A DNA stretch of 64,000 nucleotides from Saccharina japonica (GCA_008828725.1 MEHQ01004071.1:249019-313018); one strand, 5' to 3'. Positions 44,946 through 55,634 are shown, counted from the first letter of the stretch. Translations and numbers: made by a program. Notes: generated from the letters alone by a model not told the origin.

Positions 44946-46440
44946 ATTTTTCGCGTCGCCGCTGCGCTCGATTTGTTTATCATGTTATTTCAGGGGATTG
45001 GGGCGGAACCTTTTTGTAGTTAGTATTTGCGACGTTTTCCGAGTTTTCGGTTCAGGACTGTTTTCTTCTCAGTATCGCCTACCACTTTCTGATTTTTTTC
45101 TGGGGCGGTTTTGGGGGTATTTCTAGCGTAATTCGTCCGGCCGACCCCCCCCCGCTCAATGCCGGGGCGGGTCTGGATAATCGAGCCACTAACGTGGGGC
45201 TCAGGACACGCTTTCTGAATGTTTTGGGCCGGGTTTCGGGGAAGTTTGTAAGTGTCTAGTTTTCCAGTTTCATCAGTTCTACGAGCGGGGGGGGCAGTTA
45301 ATGTACAATCACTGCAGCATTTTCGGTTCCAACGTTTCTTCTTTTTGACGGTCCTTGCTCGGCTTCGTAGCCTTGCCGTTCAGAGGTGTAGGAGTGGGTT
45401 TTGAGGAGCCGCATCTTCGACTCATGTTTTAGTTCGTGGAATCGGGGTTTCCACTATTTTCTCATACTTCTGCATATACGGCTCATCAGAGTGGGCTAGT
45501 GTTATGGTACTGCTGGTATGATGTGGAAACGTTTGGTAAATACCTGGTATCAGGTATTTGGATCGTATTGGTATTACTTGAAAGGCGTATCTCAGATGGG
45601 AACCAGGGCGGTTCCCAGATGCCCTCCCCCTTTTGTCTCAGTCGTTCATCACGGGAAAGGAATAAAGCTAGCTGACCTTCTTATATCTCTAAGCAAACAA
45701 CACACGTGAGTACCAACGAGTACCCGTTCCATAGGCTGACCTGGCTAGGGATACCTTGTCCCCCTATACATAACGTTCTCACACCTCCTCCTCGAGATTT
45801 CGAGGTCACAGTGTGCTCGTTAGCTCGCACCCAGCAGTGTATCTAGGCAGCCGCTCGCTGTCCACAACCGGCGTACGAAGCAGGGCCTGACGTGCCCCTA
45901 TACCGGCCATCGGATACCGTTGGTGTCGGGTGGGTTCCGTAGTGCCTTGATCAGGCGTATTTTGAGCCACGACGAATGTCGTGAATCGTGATTTTGTTTT
46001 TTTTAAAGAAATTAAAAAACAATTGGCGTCATGAATCGTGAGGTTTTTGTCGTGAATCATGACAAAAAAAACAAGTTTCACGGCAAAAATTTCACGAATC
46101 GTGATTTGTTTCGTTCGTTATGGATAGTAGATGAGTAAAAGTAAAAACAAAAAAACGCAAACACTCCAGTGAAGATTAAATAGTTAATCAAGAAGTGATG
46201 GCGGTACCAAGAGGTGGAGGTCGCAAACTACAGTACAGCAGCAGTCGTCTCAACAGTAAAAATACATCAGTCGTATGATACGTACATACCAGGTACCCGG
46301 AAGATAAGAACCGTTTGCATATTATCATGTAATTGAAATGGTGCTTATATTTAGGGTCAGAGTGGTATAATGATACTGCTGTGCATACAAACAACAGTAT
46401 ATAGGTGGATAGGTGCGTCAATCATTGGATAAAGAAGGGG
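44946..46440. other. 3' non-coding region of gypsy B and right member of the inverted-repeat pair
   Basis: A G run (GAGCGGGGGGGGCAG, near 45,285) could be the polypurine tract, followed by TTAATGTACAATCACTGCAG as a candidate LTR start; no matching 5' LTR was found. From 45,965 to 46,130, TCGTGAATCGTGA-type palindromes recur and end with the inverse of the repeat at 39,479. GTGCGTCAATCATTGGATAA at 46,410 and GAAGAAGGGGAACAT-like sequence match the 3' UTR of the RLE element at 58,110-58,150, a further scrap of it. Confidence 0.4.
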
Positions 46441-46459
46441 AACATTACTGGATATCAAT

Positions 46460-46460
46460 G

Positions 46461-46500
<40 letters not shown>

Positions 46501-46520
46501 TAGGCAGGCAGGCAGGCAGT
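46460..46520. repeat. (GCAG)n microsatellite
   Basis: An uninterrupted run of about ten GCAG units, one GTAG, then four more. Confidence 0.95.
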
Positions 46521-47421
46521 ACAAGGTGACATCGAACGAGGACCGTTGCTGGACCGCCCTCCTGTGAAGTAGAACGTAGTACTTGGAAGCGGGCCACTAT
46601 ACATACTGCTGTAGGGTAGGCACTGACCAAGGTAACTGAGGGTGCATAGCCTCGGTTGGATATAGGAGTCCGCGAGAAGGAAGGTTGGGCTTTTGTATTA
46701 TTACGGTGAAACTGGACGGCGTATCATAACACATAAATACCAGTTCCAAACTGTATGTCGAACTCATACACACGTACTCTAACACTGGGATACCGGTGAA
46801 ACTTGAAACGGAGAGAGAGTCGGACATAGTGTTGGGGAAGTTCTATCTTGGGCGTCTCACACAGCAGTACTCGTACACCTACTGCAGGTAGTAGTATTGC
46901 TACATACGTGCCGTGGTAAGAGCCGATACCCGCTTTCAGGGATAGGATACCAGGTACCGCAGAGTACACTCTGAAAGTCGAAACCACACAATATTTCCTG
47001 TCGCAAGCTGTGTCTACTGCTGTACCGGTACATACTAGTAGTAATCACGCGGGAAAAGATACCGGAATCAGTGTTGAGTACGTACAGCGTGAGGGAGATA
47101 TTGAGGAAGGGAGAGAGAAGGGGAGTCGAAAGCGTGGAGGGGAGTGTCTTTACTGGGAGTCCAACAACCTACATCGTGCCATACTACTACTGCTGCTGCT
47201 GTACTACCGCTTGCTGCAGTAGCAGAGAACGGCTACGTATGTAGCACCAGATATCCATAGTAGTACTGCATCACCCTGAAGGTTGAAATCACACAGTATT
47301 CGTCGTACTGTCTGTCTTCTGGCCTTGTATACCGCACTATTATTAAGTACCGGTGTAGTGGTACAAGGAAGGGTGGACGGAAGATACTGACGTGCGTAGT
47401 GGTAACTGCAGAAAGCACTTG

Positions 47422-47462
<41 letters not shown>

Positions 47463-48506
47463 AAATGAAAAGAAAACAAAGGGGGGAAGAAAACCGAGAA
47501 GAAAAACAAAGAGAGGGAGGAAAACTGGGAAAAAAGAAATAAAATAAAATAAAAAAGGAGGGGGAAAACCGGAAAACAAAAAAAACGAAAACCAAAACGA
47601 AAAATCGGAAACAAGAGGGGGAGGGGAGAAACGAGGAGAGCTAGAGAGAGAAAAAACCCAGTCGGAGATTGGGTTAGCGGTGTTGGAAGGATTTATATTT
47701 TGGGGCGGCTGAGTATCACACACCTGAGCGGCAACCTTACTATTTATAGCCAGCCAGCCGAGTTAGCGTGCACCTCTGTTCTGCAAAAGAGAGACCCGTA
47801 GTATTCCCATAAAAGAGAGGAGAGATACGTAGCGAAAGAGAGCAAGAGGGAGACACCCAGAGAGAGAGACCGGTATTTAGTGACTCATAAGAAAGAAAGA
47901 GGTTTGACATTTGGGGTAGGCCACCGCCTCACACGTTATTGAGAGTCGAACTGTAATATACTGGGAATAAAATCTTCCAAACTGTCAGTTGAACACACAC
48001 GCCCTAGCCGTTCATCCAGTCTGTCTGCATACCGTATTATAGTACGAGTGATACGGGGTATAGAGGAAACACACCAGGGCAGGGGTACATTCCTTCAGAG
48101 TGTATTTCAGACAGAGGGCGTAAGAGAAGAAGGATACGAGAAGAGATAAAAGGGGGGTAAGGGAGAGAACGATTTTGAAAACAGGAAAATTGTTGATGGG
48201 CTATACTACGGTCGAAGTAGCAGAGGCCACAGAGAGGTAGAAACCACTCAGGTATAGTTACACTACGGGTCTATATAGTAGCAGCCGTGGGAGTATGACT
48301 TTTCGTTGAGAGGAGGCAAGCAAAGCGCGGCGGCACGCCGCTGCCGCCGCGGGGTCCCTGTGACTTCGCGGCCGCAGCGGCACCGAGAGTGGGCGCCATC
48401 GATTGAGGAGGGAAACTCAGAGATATATATATACACACGAGTATATATATATATACATATCTGGTACCGGTATATATTTCGGACAGCAAACGGAAGAGGT
48501 TAGGCC
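46521..48506. other. purine-rich region with (GA)n, no gene
   Basis: (GA)n lies at 47,427-47,457, followed by an A/G-rich block to 47,660, and AGAGAG-rich sequence continues to 48,180. Minus-strand frames here are Phe/Ser/Leu-rich because they read polypyrimidine. A TATA-rich segment sits at 48,421-48,475 just before the first frame of the RLE retrotransposon; whether it is a promoter is unknown. Confidence 0.5.
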
Positions 48507-48986
48507 ATGCCGAAAGACACATCTGAACACAGGAGAAGGCATGGAGGAGTTGCAGGACGGGGGCGGAGTGGCGGGCGGGGTAGGGAAAGGAGGACGAATG
48601 GAAGTACAAGCGAGGAAGAGGGGATGACGAGAGAGGGAGGGGGACGAGTAGGGTATGGGGGTGGTGCCGGTATCGGGGGAGGAGGCAGAGGAGGGAGGAG
48701 GGATGGAACGACAGGGCCAGAAGAGAGTTTGGGGGGACAGGCATGGGGTAGAGATGGAAGGAGTGGAAGGAACAGAGGAAGAGGGAGAGGGAGCGGGCGG
48801 CGGGGGGCGAGGGACGGGGAAGGGAATAACAGGGGGACCACAAGGGAGATGGGGGAGGAGGGATGGAGAGACAAGGGGAAGAGAGAGGATGAGCGGAGTG
48901 ACAGAGGGAAGGGCGCCAGAAAGAAGCGTAGGGAGGGGGGCGCACCGAGCTTTACCCGCCTGGTGGACCCATGGCAGGGGAAGTAA
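48507..48986 (+). pseudogene. Gly/Arg-rich frame at the start of the RLE element
   Basis: A 159-codon frame made almost wholly of Gly, Arg, Glu and Ser follows the purine-rich DNA. It could be the N-terminal RNA-binding part of the element protein or simply a consequence of purine-rich sequence, since neighbouring frames are also open and equally repetitive. It is not in the frame of the next piece. Confidence 0.25.
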
Positions 48987-49134
48987 GATAGCGGTTGTCG
49001 GACCCCAGGCAGGTACCGCTGCCCGTACTCATCTACCAGGGGGGCTTCAGCATCCCAGGCCACTTGGGATAGGAGAGGTATGCGCTCGACGCTTGTAGAC
49101 GTCGTGTAGAAGCACAGCGCAGGACATACTGGAA

Positions 49135-49446
49135 GACTAAGCGAGGAGTGGGACGACCGGTGCACCAACGGTATCTCTCGAGGCGGTTGTACCGCCGGTG
49201 GGACGAGGGCGGCAGACGACTACGCCGGCGTGGATGAGCGCGGGGACCGGGATGGCCACTCCCACGCTAAGAGGTCTCCAACAACAGGAAGACCAAGCGA
49301 GGAGTGGGACGACCGATGCACCAATGGTATCTCGCGAGGCGGTTGTACCGCCGGTGGGCCGAGGGCGGCAGACGACTACGCCGGCGTGGAATCAGCGCGG
49401 GGACCGGGATGACCACTCCCACGCTGGGAGGACTCCAACAACAGGA
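49135..49446 (+). repeat. 156-bp direct tandem duplication
   Basis: AGCGAGGAGTGGGACGACCG and CGGCAGACGACTACGCCGGC each occur twice, exactly 156 bases apart (for instance GAAGAC at 49,133 and 49,289). The unit is 52 codons, so it keeps the reading frame. The two copies differ at a handful of positions. Confidence 0.9.
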
Positions 49447-52018
49447 GGCGTCAGAGACGCCAAGGGTGGGGAATATACTAGATTCTCCGTCGTTCCCCAT
49501 CGTGGGGCGTAGGAGGGAGCGGTCAGCTTCACATGACAGGCCCTCTCCGCGACCGCGTTCACGACCAAGGCATCAATCACCTGCGCCCTATCATAATAAT
49601 CCGGGCCGGGACACGTGGGGGGGAGTTGGTAACGGCACGCAAAAAGAGATACTCTTGGTAGGCATTCTAGGATGTGGGCGACGGTCTACTTCCCCCCCAA
49701 GAAGGGGGGCGGCGCGTCCGCGACAAAGGTGTAGGGTCACTTTCGCTGAGGCAACCCAGAACCACCACCAGAGGCCATCAACCCTCGCAGGCATCTTGGC
49801 TGGATTGAGGAGGCAAGGTAGCAGGACAGAAGGAGAGACAAAGACGACAAGTGTCAACGAGCCTCACTACACCAGCGTCGTAGATGGACAGACGTCTTCA
49901 AGCCCACCATCGGAGGAGACGGGACCAAGGGCGGGGCCCTCCACAGGTAGGGGGAGTGGGAGGAGAGAATACGCGCAGGAGATGACCGAACGAAGTGGAG
50001 AGGGTCGAGATAGTGTTGGTAGGGGGACTCCAATAAGCTCCGCTCGGAGCTCCCAACCAGCGCTCCTCAGAGGAAGAAGGCCTACACCCATAGGTTTGGA
50101 CAGAGACAGAGCCCTCTACAGTCGGTCGGGCAGCGTAGGCAGTCCTGGAAGCGCACTTACGACCCAAGGGCCAATATCCATGGAATTTGACAGAATTAGA
50201 GCGTTCCCCGGGCGGCCGGGCAGCATAGACAGCTCTGGAGGCATCGTTGCGACCACCCGATTCGAGGGCGGTGGACAGGGGGGCGCCATCACTGGGCCCT
50301 CCGCTGGAGGGGGCGGGCGAGAAGATGCGCTGGCGGGCGAGGGCCGCTGGAGATCCGGAGTGAACTTCCCCCCCTCGCTACCACGAGGGGCAACACCGGG
50401 ATTTCAAGATGCCCAACGCGAATTAGATGTTGGTGTAGGAGCCTTACCTTCTAGGGAATCCACGCCTTCGGTGCAAGGAGTGCCTACGTACAATATAGGG
50501 AGAGGACGGGGAGGGGAGGGGGAGGAGGGGGGCAAAGCTGGTAGCAGCACAACTCTCGGAAGGAGATATACGCGGGAGACAGCGCAACAAAATTTACCCG
50601 CAGCCGAGAGAGGGGCAAGTATCGAAAGTCGGAGGATAATAACAAGAGAGCCTGTGCAAGGGCGCATCTCTACTAGAACGAGGGCGCGTACACGTGAGAA
50701 TGGTAGGGGGGGAGGAGCCTCGAGGAGGAGCGGCGAGCGGGGAGAGTTTCACAGGGGGCGACCCTCGGAAGGCCCACCTCCCCCTATGGTGATGGGGCAG
50801 CAGCCGGCTTCAGAATCAAGTACGAGGACGGTTTTGACGCCGCAGACGACTTCGGATGAGGTGCCTGGGGGGATGCTACCGCTTGAGAGGAATGGGCCAC
50901 CACCATCGGCCACACCTGTTACATCACTTTCGTCATTGGTACCGCAGTCTTTAGTGGAGGAAATTGCCGCAGCGTCAACTTCGTCGTCGGAGGGAACCTG
51001 GTCGCCCGCGAGTGGATCCTCGGAAGCTTTGCCGCCTGCCACAGTTGTGGGCGCCACAGAGATTATGGCACAGCACCAGGCGTCGCCTATGGAAAGAGAG
51101 GGACCGGCGCAGCCACCACCGCCACTAACACCACCGCCGCAGTCACCGCTATCACAGCAGATGCCGCCAGTGGAAGGAGAGGGGTCGGCGCAGCCACCAC
51201 CGCCACTAACACTGCCGCCGCAGTCATCGCCGTCACAGCAGCAGAAGGTTTCAGAGAGGCTGTCACACACTCAAACTCAGAGAGAGGCACCACTGCTACC
51301 TCTGGATACGTCACTACCCTCCCAGCCACGCCCACCGCCACCGCAGGAGCCACTCTCGACACAGATAGTCGTTCGCCCCTCACCGCTACTCCTGACTCCG
51401 GAGGTAGACCTAGCGCCTGAATCATCCCAGCCGATGCAGCCATTGACCTCAACGCAGGCGCGGCCACTGACACTGCTGCAGGGACCGCCGGTTACTCCCA
51501 TACAGGCACCTTCGCCGACGACGTCACCGGTATCTTCGCCGACCCTGCTGCTGGTATCTTCGCCGTCACCTCTTCCCGCGCCGTCACCGACCCGACTAAG
51601 GAGTTTGCCGCCGACACCGCCGCCACTGCCGTCGCTTGCCCGGATACCAACGACGGAGATAAGCGAAGAAACCATGCTTGCAGCGGCATCGGAGCAGTCA
51701 CCACTCCGATCGTCGACGCCGCCACCAGGTCCACGGCAGCCGGAACGGGAAGGAGAGAAACAATGCAGAGTGTGCCATGAAGCGTTAGGGGACCCACAGG
51801 TGCACCTTGATTGTTGCACTCATAGTCTCCATCTACCGTGTTATTGTGCTCTTCGAGTCAGAGCCGAAACCGACGTGAGGTGACCAACGTGTCGGGCAAC
51901 GGCAACAGTAGACCAGTCTGACCGACGGGCGCTGCAGGAGCACAGCGACGAGGTGATGTCGGCAGCGTTAACGACGGCTCGACCGGGAATGCCGGAACGG
52001 GAGGAGAGGCCGGTTTGA
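49304..52018 (+). pseudogene. RLE element: N-terminal polyprotein region ending in a RING-H2-like finger
   Basis: An 859-codon frame (the first Met is arbitrary) begins in the tandem duplication. Residues 40-500 are Arg/Gly/Ser/Pro-rich with no domain; residues 500-815 are Pro/Gln/Ser/Thr-rich. Residues 821-859 read C-x2-C-x12-C-x1-C-x1-H-x2-H-x2-C, a RING-like half. A TGA at 51,881 stands where the next zinc-binding Cys is expected, and PTCR follows in frame with the last Cys. The frame then stays open to a second TGA at 52,016. RING fingers commonly recruit ubiquitin-conjugating enzymes; that function here is only an inference. Confidence 0.62.
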
Positions 52019-52489
52019 AGGACGAGGTCTGTCGCAGGAAGATATGTAGCAAGGGGTAGCCGCGTTATTTGTGGCATATGCAACGGATTGGTGAAGGACC
52101 GGACCTATGTGCGGGTGGTCTGCTTATGTTGCTTGCATCTCCGTTGTGCGATTGGGTTTGTGGAGGACTCAGCTCATGGGAGAACCGGATCGACCACGAT
52201 CGCATGCCTGAATCCTGCCTCACACTCTGGATGTCAGCATATTACTTTGGGCCCACTCGTGGCCCAGATACAGCTATCTTTACACAGTTTGAGCCTGACG
52301 GATGGAGTTAATATTATGGCACGGGTCCTACAAGCTCAAAGAGTCCTTCAGGAGGCGACCACGGCGCAGGGGGTGCAAGACCTGACAACAGTTGCATCCA
52401 CGCGAGGGGAGGCGGAAGCGAACGAAGATGGGAGCGACGCGTCTGCTTCACAACAGAACATACGAAGGCCATGTGGAGTGTGTGGGTGA
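52019..52489 (+). pseudogene. RLE element: second Cys/His finger region
   Basis: This continues in the same frame as the preceding piece after its TGA. CGICNG at 52,070 opens a finger: C-x2-C-x11-C-L-C-C-L-H-x2-C, then further Cys at IAC and HSGC about 25 and 35 residues on, a PHD- or RING-like spacing. A helical, Gln/Ala-rich segment follows. The frame reaches RRPCGVCG (52,466-52,486) and stops at 52,487; the partner sequence of that third finger continues in the next frame, so there is a one-base indel near 52,487. Confidence 0.58.
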
Positions 52490-53338
52490 GAACATGGAGA
52501 CGCGGGATAGGTTCGGCTTCTCGGTATGGGCCGTCCATCTGAGTTGTGCGTTGAACACAGCCGAGGGGGCGAGTGATGTGGGCGATGACAGGTTTGGGAT
52601 TCGGGTCATGGGGGAGGCTGGTCGGCCCGGGCGGGGCGCTGTTCATTTGGTGGACTTCCTACTAAGGCTTCGCATGAGGATTGACGGCGCGGTCAGTGGG
52701 GGCGGCGACCAACGGCTCCGCATAAAGCGGCTTTGGGAAGAAGTGTCGTCAGGGGCAGGGGTGGAGGACAATGAACGTGATGGGGGATGGCGACTAAGGG
52801 GTAGGCCGGTAATAGAGACCGGGGACGAGCCATGCGCTTACTGCGGACGGGCCATGGATGAACGTGTTGACGGTCTGGGGGGCATGAATGCACCGGTACA
52901 AGTACCGTGCGACCATGGAGAGCGGGTACATGGCCGTTGCATGTTGGAACGCGCAGATAGCATTGCACGCGGGAGAGCACACCCGCGGCCTTGCCTCGCG
53001 TGCCAAGTGGAATGGCCGTTGGGACGACGACCACCCCACCCAGCGGAACTTCCTCGGGAAATGGGCGCGATCGAGGAAGATGCAGGAGCGAGATGGCCGA
53101 GGACGTTCGAGGCCCTGCGATTGTTGACGATAATCGGTCAGGAACCCTAGCAGCTGGGCCAGACCGAGTATCTAAGCACCGGCGTATACACCACGTTCGA
53201 GAACATGTTGCGAGCCCAGGGGCACTGCGAAACGGCATCATTCCTGCTGTGTACCCTGTTTTGCGATACTTTAGGTCTACCTTCAGGGGCTTATATTGAG
53301 CTCCCTCGCCCACGAGGTTGGACACAACTTGTTGACCG
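52392..53338 (+). pseudogene. RLE element: third (partial) and fourth RING-like fingers
   Basis: The frame takes over near 52,487 with ENMETRDRFGFSVWAVHLSC, completing a C-x2-C ... H-x2-C half-finger. Counting from 52,392, a full finger follows at residues 148-204: Cys148, Cys151, Cys173, His175, His180, Cys183, Cys201 and Cys204, which is a good RING/PHD treble-clef spacing. A TAG at 53,148-53,150 interrupts the frame, but it continues with CETASFLLCTLFCDTLGLPS to another stop near 53,336. Neighbouring finger regions upstream and downstream make this one repeated-finger array. Confidence 0.62.
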
Positions 53339-54064
53339 CTACCGCTAATTGACTCGAGAAAAAACAAGGTCCACGCCCAAGACGCTGTGCTGCGCCTTCA
53401 AAGAAGACGGCTATACACCGGCCCCCATGTGTAAGAGTTTCTGGTACACCTGGACCCAGCGTGGGATGAACGCTTGACGAGATGGTGTATCGATTTACGA
53501 GAAGCGCTGAGTTTAGGGAGGGCACTTCCTCGGTTCCCGGTCGGTGAGCCTGCAAGGAAGGAAGCGGGGTCCCTCAACTTAAGTAGGAGCCTGATGGGGG
53601 AAGGTCCTCGGGACCAAGGAGGAATGACAAGGGGAAGCACGGGAGGTAGAGACGCCGCTGGAGAGGGGGGGGAAGCACGGTTACAGCTACAGAAAGCAGG
53701 GAATACCCTGGCCCGGACTGACACCGCTCCGGCAGCAACCATAACTATGACTTCTGCGTCAGATGGGGAAGGGGAGGGAGAGGTGATCGAGAGCGGAAGG
53801 CGAAGTAGACCAGGGGGGCAAGGACGAGGAGGACGAGCAGCCAGTGCTGGGAGAGGGACCGGCAGGGGCGAAGAACTCAACGAGCGGGGGGGGGGTAGCG
53901 CTCCACCTCCAACGATCGGCAACAGGGACTCGCAGAGGCGAGGAAGCCGACAAAGGGCCTCCGCGGGGGAAGAAAGCGAGTCTGACCGCCCGGAGAGGGA
54001 ACCACCAGGTAGAATGGTACGTGGAGGCCTCCAGTGGGAAGCGGGCGGCTGCGCGCCTCCCTAG
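53339..54064 (+). pseudogene. RLE element: linker before the polymerase
   Basis: After a frame change the protein continues (NKVHAQDAVLRLQRRRLY, a stop near 53,430, then the 53,474-54,064 frame). It is rich in Gly, Arg, Ser and Glu, typical of a disordered nucleic-acid-binding linker. It ends at TAG 54,062 because of a frameshift between about 54,040 and 54,070; the next frame carries the fifth finger. Confidence 0.5.
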
Positions 54065-54065
54065 G

Positions 54066-55278
54066 CCGGAACCAGGAACGCACTGCGTGCGGGGTCTGCG
54101 CCGCAGCGGTCAACTAAGGGCATCACGTAGTAAGACTGTCGTGCGGGGACGGAAACCACGTCATCCATGCCAGATGTGTGTTGGTGGCAGTTAGGAGCTG
54201 TGGGGCGCGAAGGGGAGCACAAGCGCCGCTCGTCTGCGGTTATCGTGGGTGCGGGGCACGACACGGTAGGAGGGAGGCCCTTGATTCCGCCGTACAAGCC
54301 GACCCCGGCCTTCGAGAGGCAGCCGTTGCACTGAGGGGGGGGGGCGAAGAGGACGAAGAGGGACACCGCCAAGGGCTTTACTATCCCTGGGACCAAGATA
54401 GTCTGGGGGTGGCAGAGCCCTTAGACAGAGTGTCGATTACTGACCTCCAAATGCGGTTCATCACCGTCGTTAAAGTGCAACCGAAACTGGCAACCACTCA
54501 CGCTAAGCATATCACCCACTCGCCAGGTCTCACCAACGACGCTCTGGGGGTGCACCGACCAAACGGGACCCCTAATACACCGACTTCCCTTTTAAGGGCA
54601 CTAAAGATGTGGTACATCCTCCCAGCCTTACTGCACTCTCAGGACGGGCGAATGAGCCGGGCCGCGAGGTTCAAGTCTGCCCAACGCGGGGACCTGACCA
54701 CGATTCTCCCATGGCTTATGGAGTACACCGAAGGAACGGCGACACGCCTCAGGGGGATAACACGCGAAGCAACGGACGCAGCCAAGTTTGAGAGGGCCGC
54801 GTCAGCGTGCCGGCACCAGGGGGGGGTAACAGTAGCAGCGCGTGGCCTTTTAGCGGAACAGCGCGCACCCGGCAATGAGGCTACACGGTCTATAGTTAAG
54901 GCGAAATTCCCCGAAGAAAACCGAAGTTCCGTCCAAGAAGCAGCGGCGGCAGCTAGGGTGGTCAGCTCGACCGAACCAGAGGAAGGGGGTGGCCCCACGT
55001 GGCGCCCAGAAGAAGAATTTAACCCTCAGGTGGCCTTCGAGGTTATCAACTCTCGCAACGCACTATCAGGAGCGGGGAGTGACGGTCTGCGCTTTTCGCA
55101 TTTACAGTCCATCATAAGGACTCAATTTGGCCAAGAATACTACGGCGTCGGCATCGAAGCCTTTTGGAGGAGGATGGTGGATGAACCCGACGCTTTCCCG
55201 CCGGAGTTTCGGGAGCTGTTCCTGCAGTCAAACCTCACTGCCTTGGGGGGAAAGTGCCGCCCGGTTTGTGTGGGATGA
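54066..55278 (+). pseudogene. RLE element: PHD-like finger and N-terminal half of reverse transcriptase
   Basis: CGVC at 54,088 starts a PHD-like finger: C-x2-C, a TAA at 54,115 in frame, then LSCGDGNHVIHARC and VCGYRGC, giving the second half with Cys/His ligands up to 54,252. From 54,178 the frame is open for 366 codons. The reverse transcriptase N-terminus is visible from about 54,990 (FNPQVAFEVINSRNALSGAG, then GSDGLRFSHLQ), and the RPVCVG finger segment lies at its end. The frame stops where the SINE-like insert begins (55,270s). The domain would prime DNA synthesis from nicked target DNA. Confidence 0.8.
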
Positions 55279-55632
55279 TGTTTTTTTTTTTTTTTTTTCC
55301 ATCCCATTTATTATCTTCGCCCTTCTTTTCTCTCTCCTCCCTATTAATAGTCGTAACTCAGATCCGGGGTCACAAAGTAGGCTCCTCTCCCTCCTCCCCC
55401 ACTACGGTTCTTGCCTTGCATTTTTATCGCGAGAAGACTTCAGCCTTTCCTTCCCTCGTCGACTCGCATCGAATTGCGCCTACCCACGCTACTATTAATT
55501 GGCGCTCTCAGCAGTTGATTCCGTTTTTTTATATATTTTTGCAAATAAACTCAAAAGTCCGACCCACGTGAGATTCGAACTCCAGACATCAACGTTCAGA
55601 AGCGTTCGAGGTTACCTCTAGACCATCGGGGC
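55274..55632 (-). mobile_element. SINE-like insertion (tRNA-derived head, poly(A) tail) in the polymerase gene
   Basis: The polymerase frame breaks after CRPVCVG and resumes at IWRRLV (about 55,637). The ~360 bp between read, on the minus strand, as a 72-base tRNA-like head with pol III boxes, a body of ~260 bp, and a 20-base A run at the end (plus-strand T run 55,279-55,298). That is the structure of a tRNA-derived SINE. A TTTT follows the head, so some transcripts would end early. A clean target duplication is not visible; the flanks GGGATGAT and CGGCATAT are only partly alike. Confidence 0.72.
55561..55632 (-). other. tRNA-Arg(UCU)-like head of the SINE-like element
   Basis: The 72 bases have tRNA length. 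A-box TGGTCTAGAGG and B-box-like AGTTCGAATCT are in their usual places. The anticodon loop reads CTTCTGA (anticodon UCU). The acceptor stem has five of seven pairs and the T stem three of five, so it is unlikely to be a working tRNA. It is better explained as the promoter of a SINE than as a tRNA gene. Confidence 0.65.
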
Positions 55633-55634
55633 GA

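Larger units (their letters stand above)
39850..45960 (+). mobile_element. Ty3/gypsy retrotransposon B, chromodomain type, decayed
   Basis: Coding order is reverse transcriptase, RNase H, long Pro/Ala-rich linker, integrase, chromodomain, extra reader-like domain. Gag and protease are not recognisable: the polymerase frame starts about 400 bp after the preceding element, so the 5' part is deleted or replaced. From 41,442 to 44,945 most of the protein lies in one frame, broken by several isolated stops and a pair of compensating frameshifts near 41,648 and 41,750. LTRs were not found by eye. The insertion lies inside an inverted-repeat pair (39,479-39,605 and 45,965-46,130). Confidence 0.88.

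Noticed and set aside
48271-49168. Two Pro/Ser/Leu-rich minus-strand frames of over 220 codons
   Set aside because: They read the purine-rich strand backwards and consist of Pro, Ser and Leu only.
50749-51819. Minus-strand frames rich in Gly, Val and Asp opposite the Pro-rich region
   Set aside because: Antisense shadows of a CCN-rich coding sequence; the plus frame continues into the zinc finger.
55561-55632. Functional tRNA-Arg gene
   Set aside because: Two mismatched acceptor pairs, a poor T stem and the attached body plus A run point to a SINE head.
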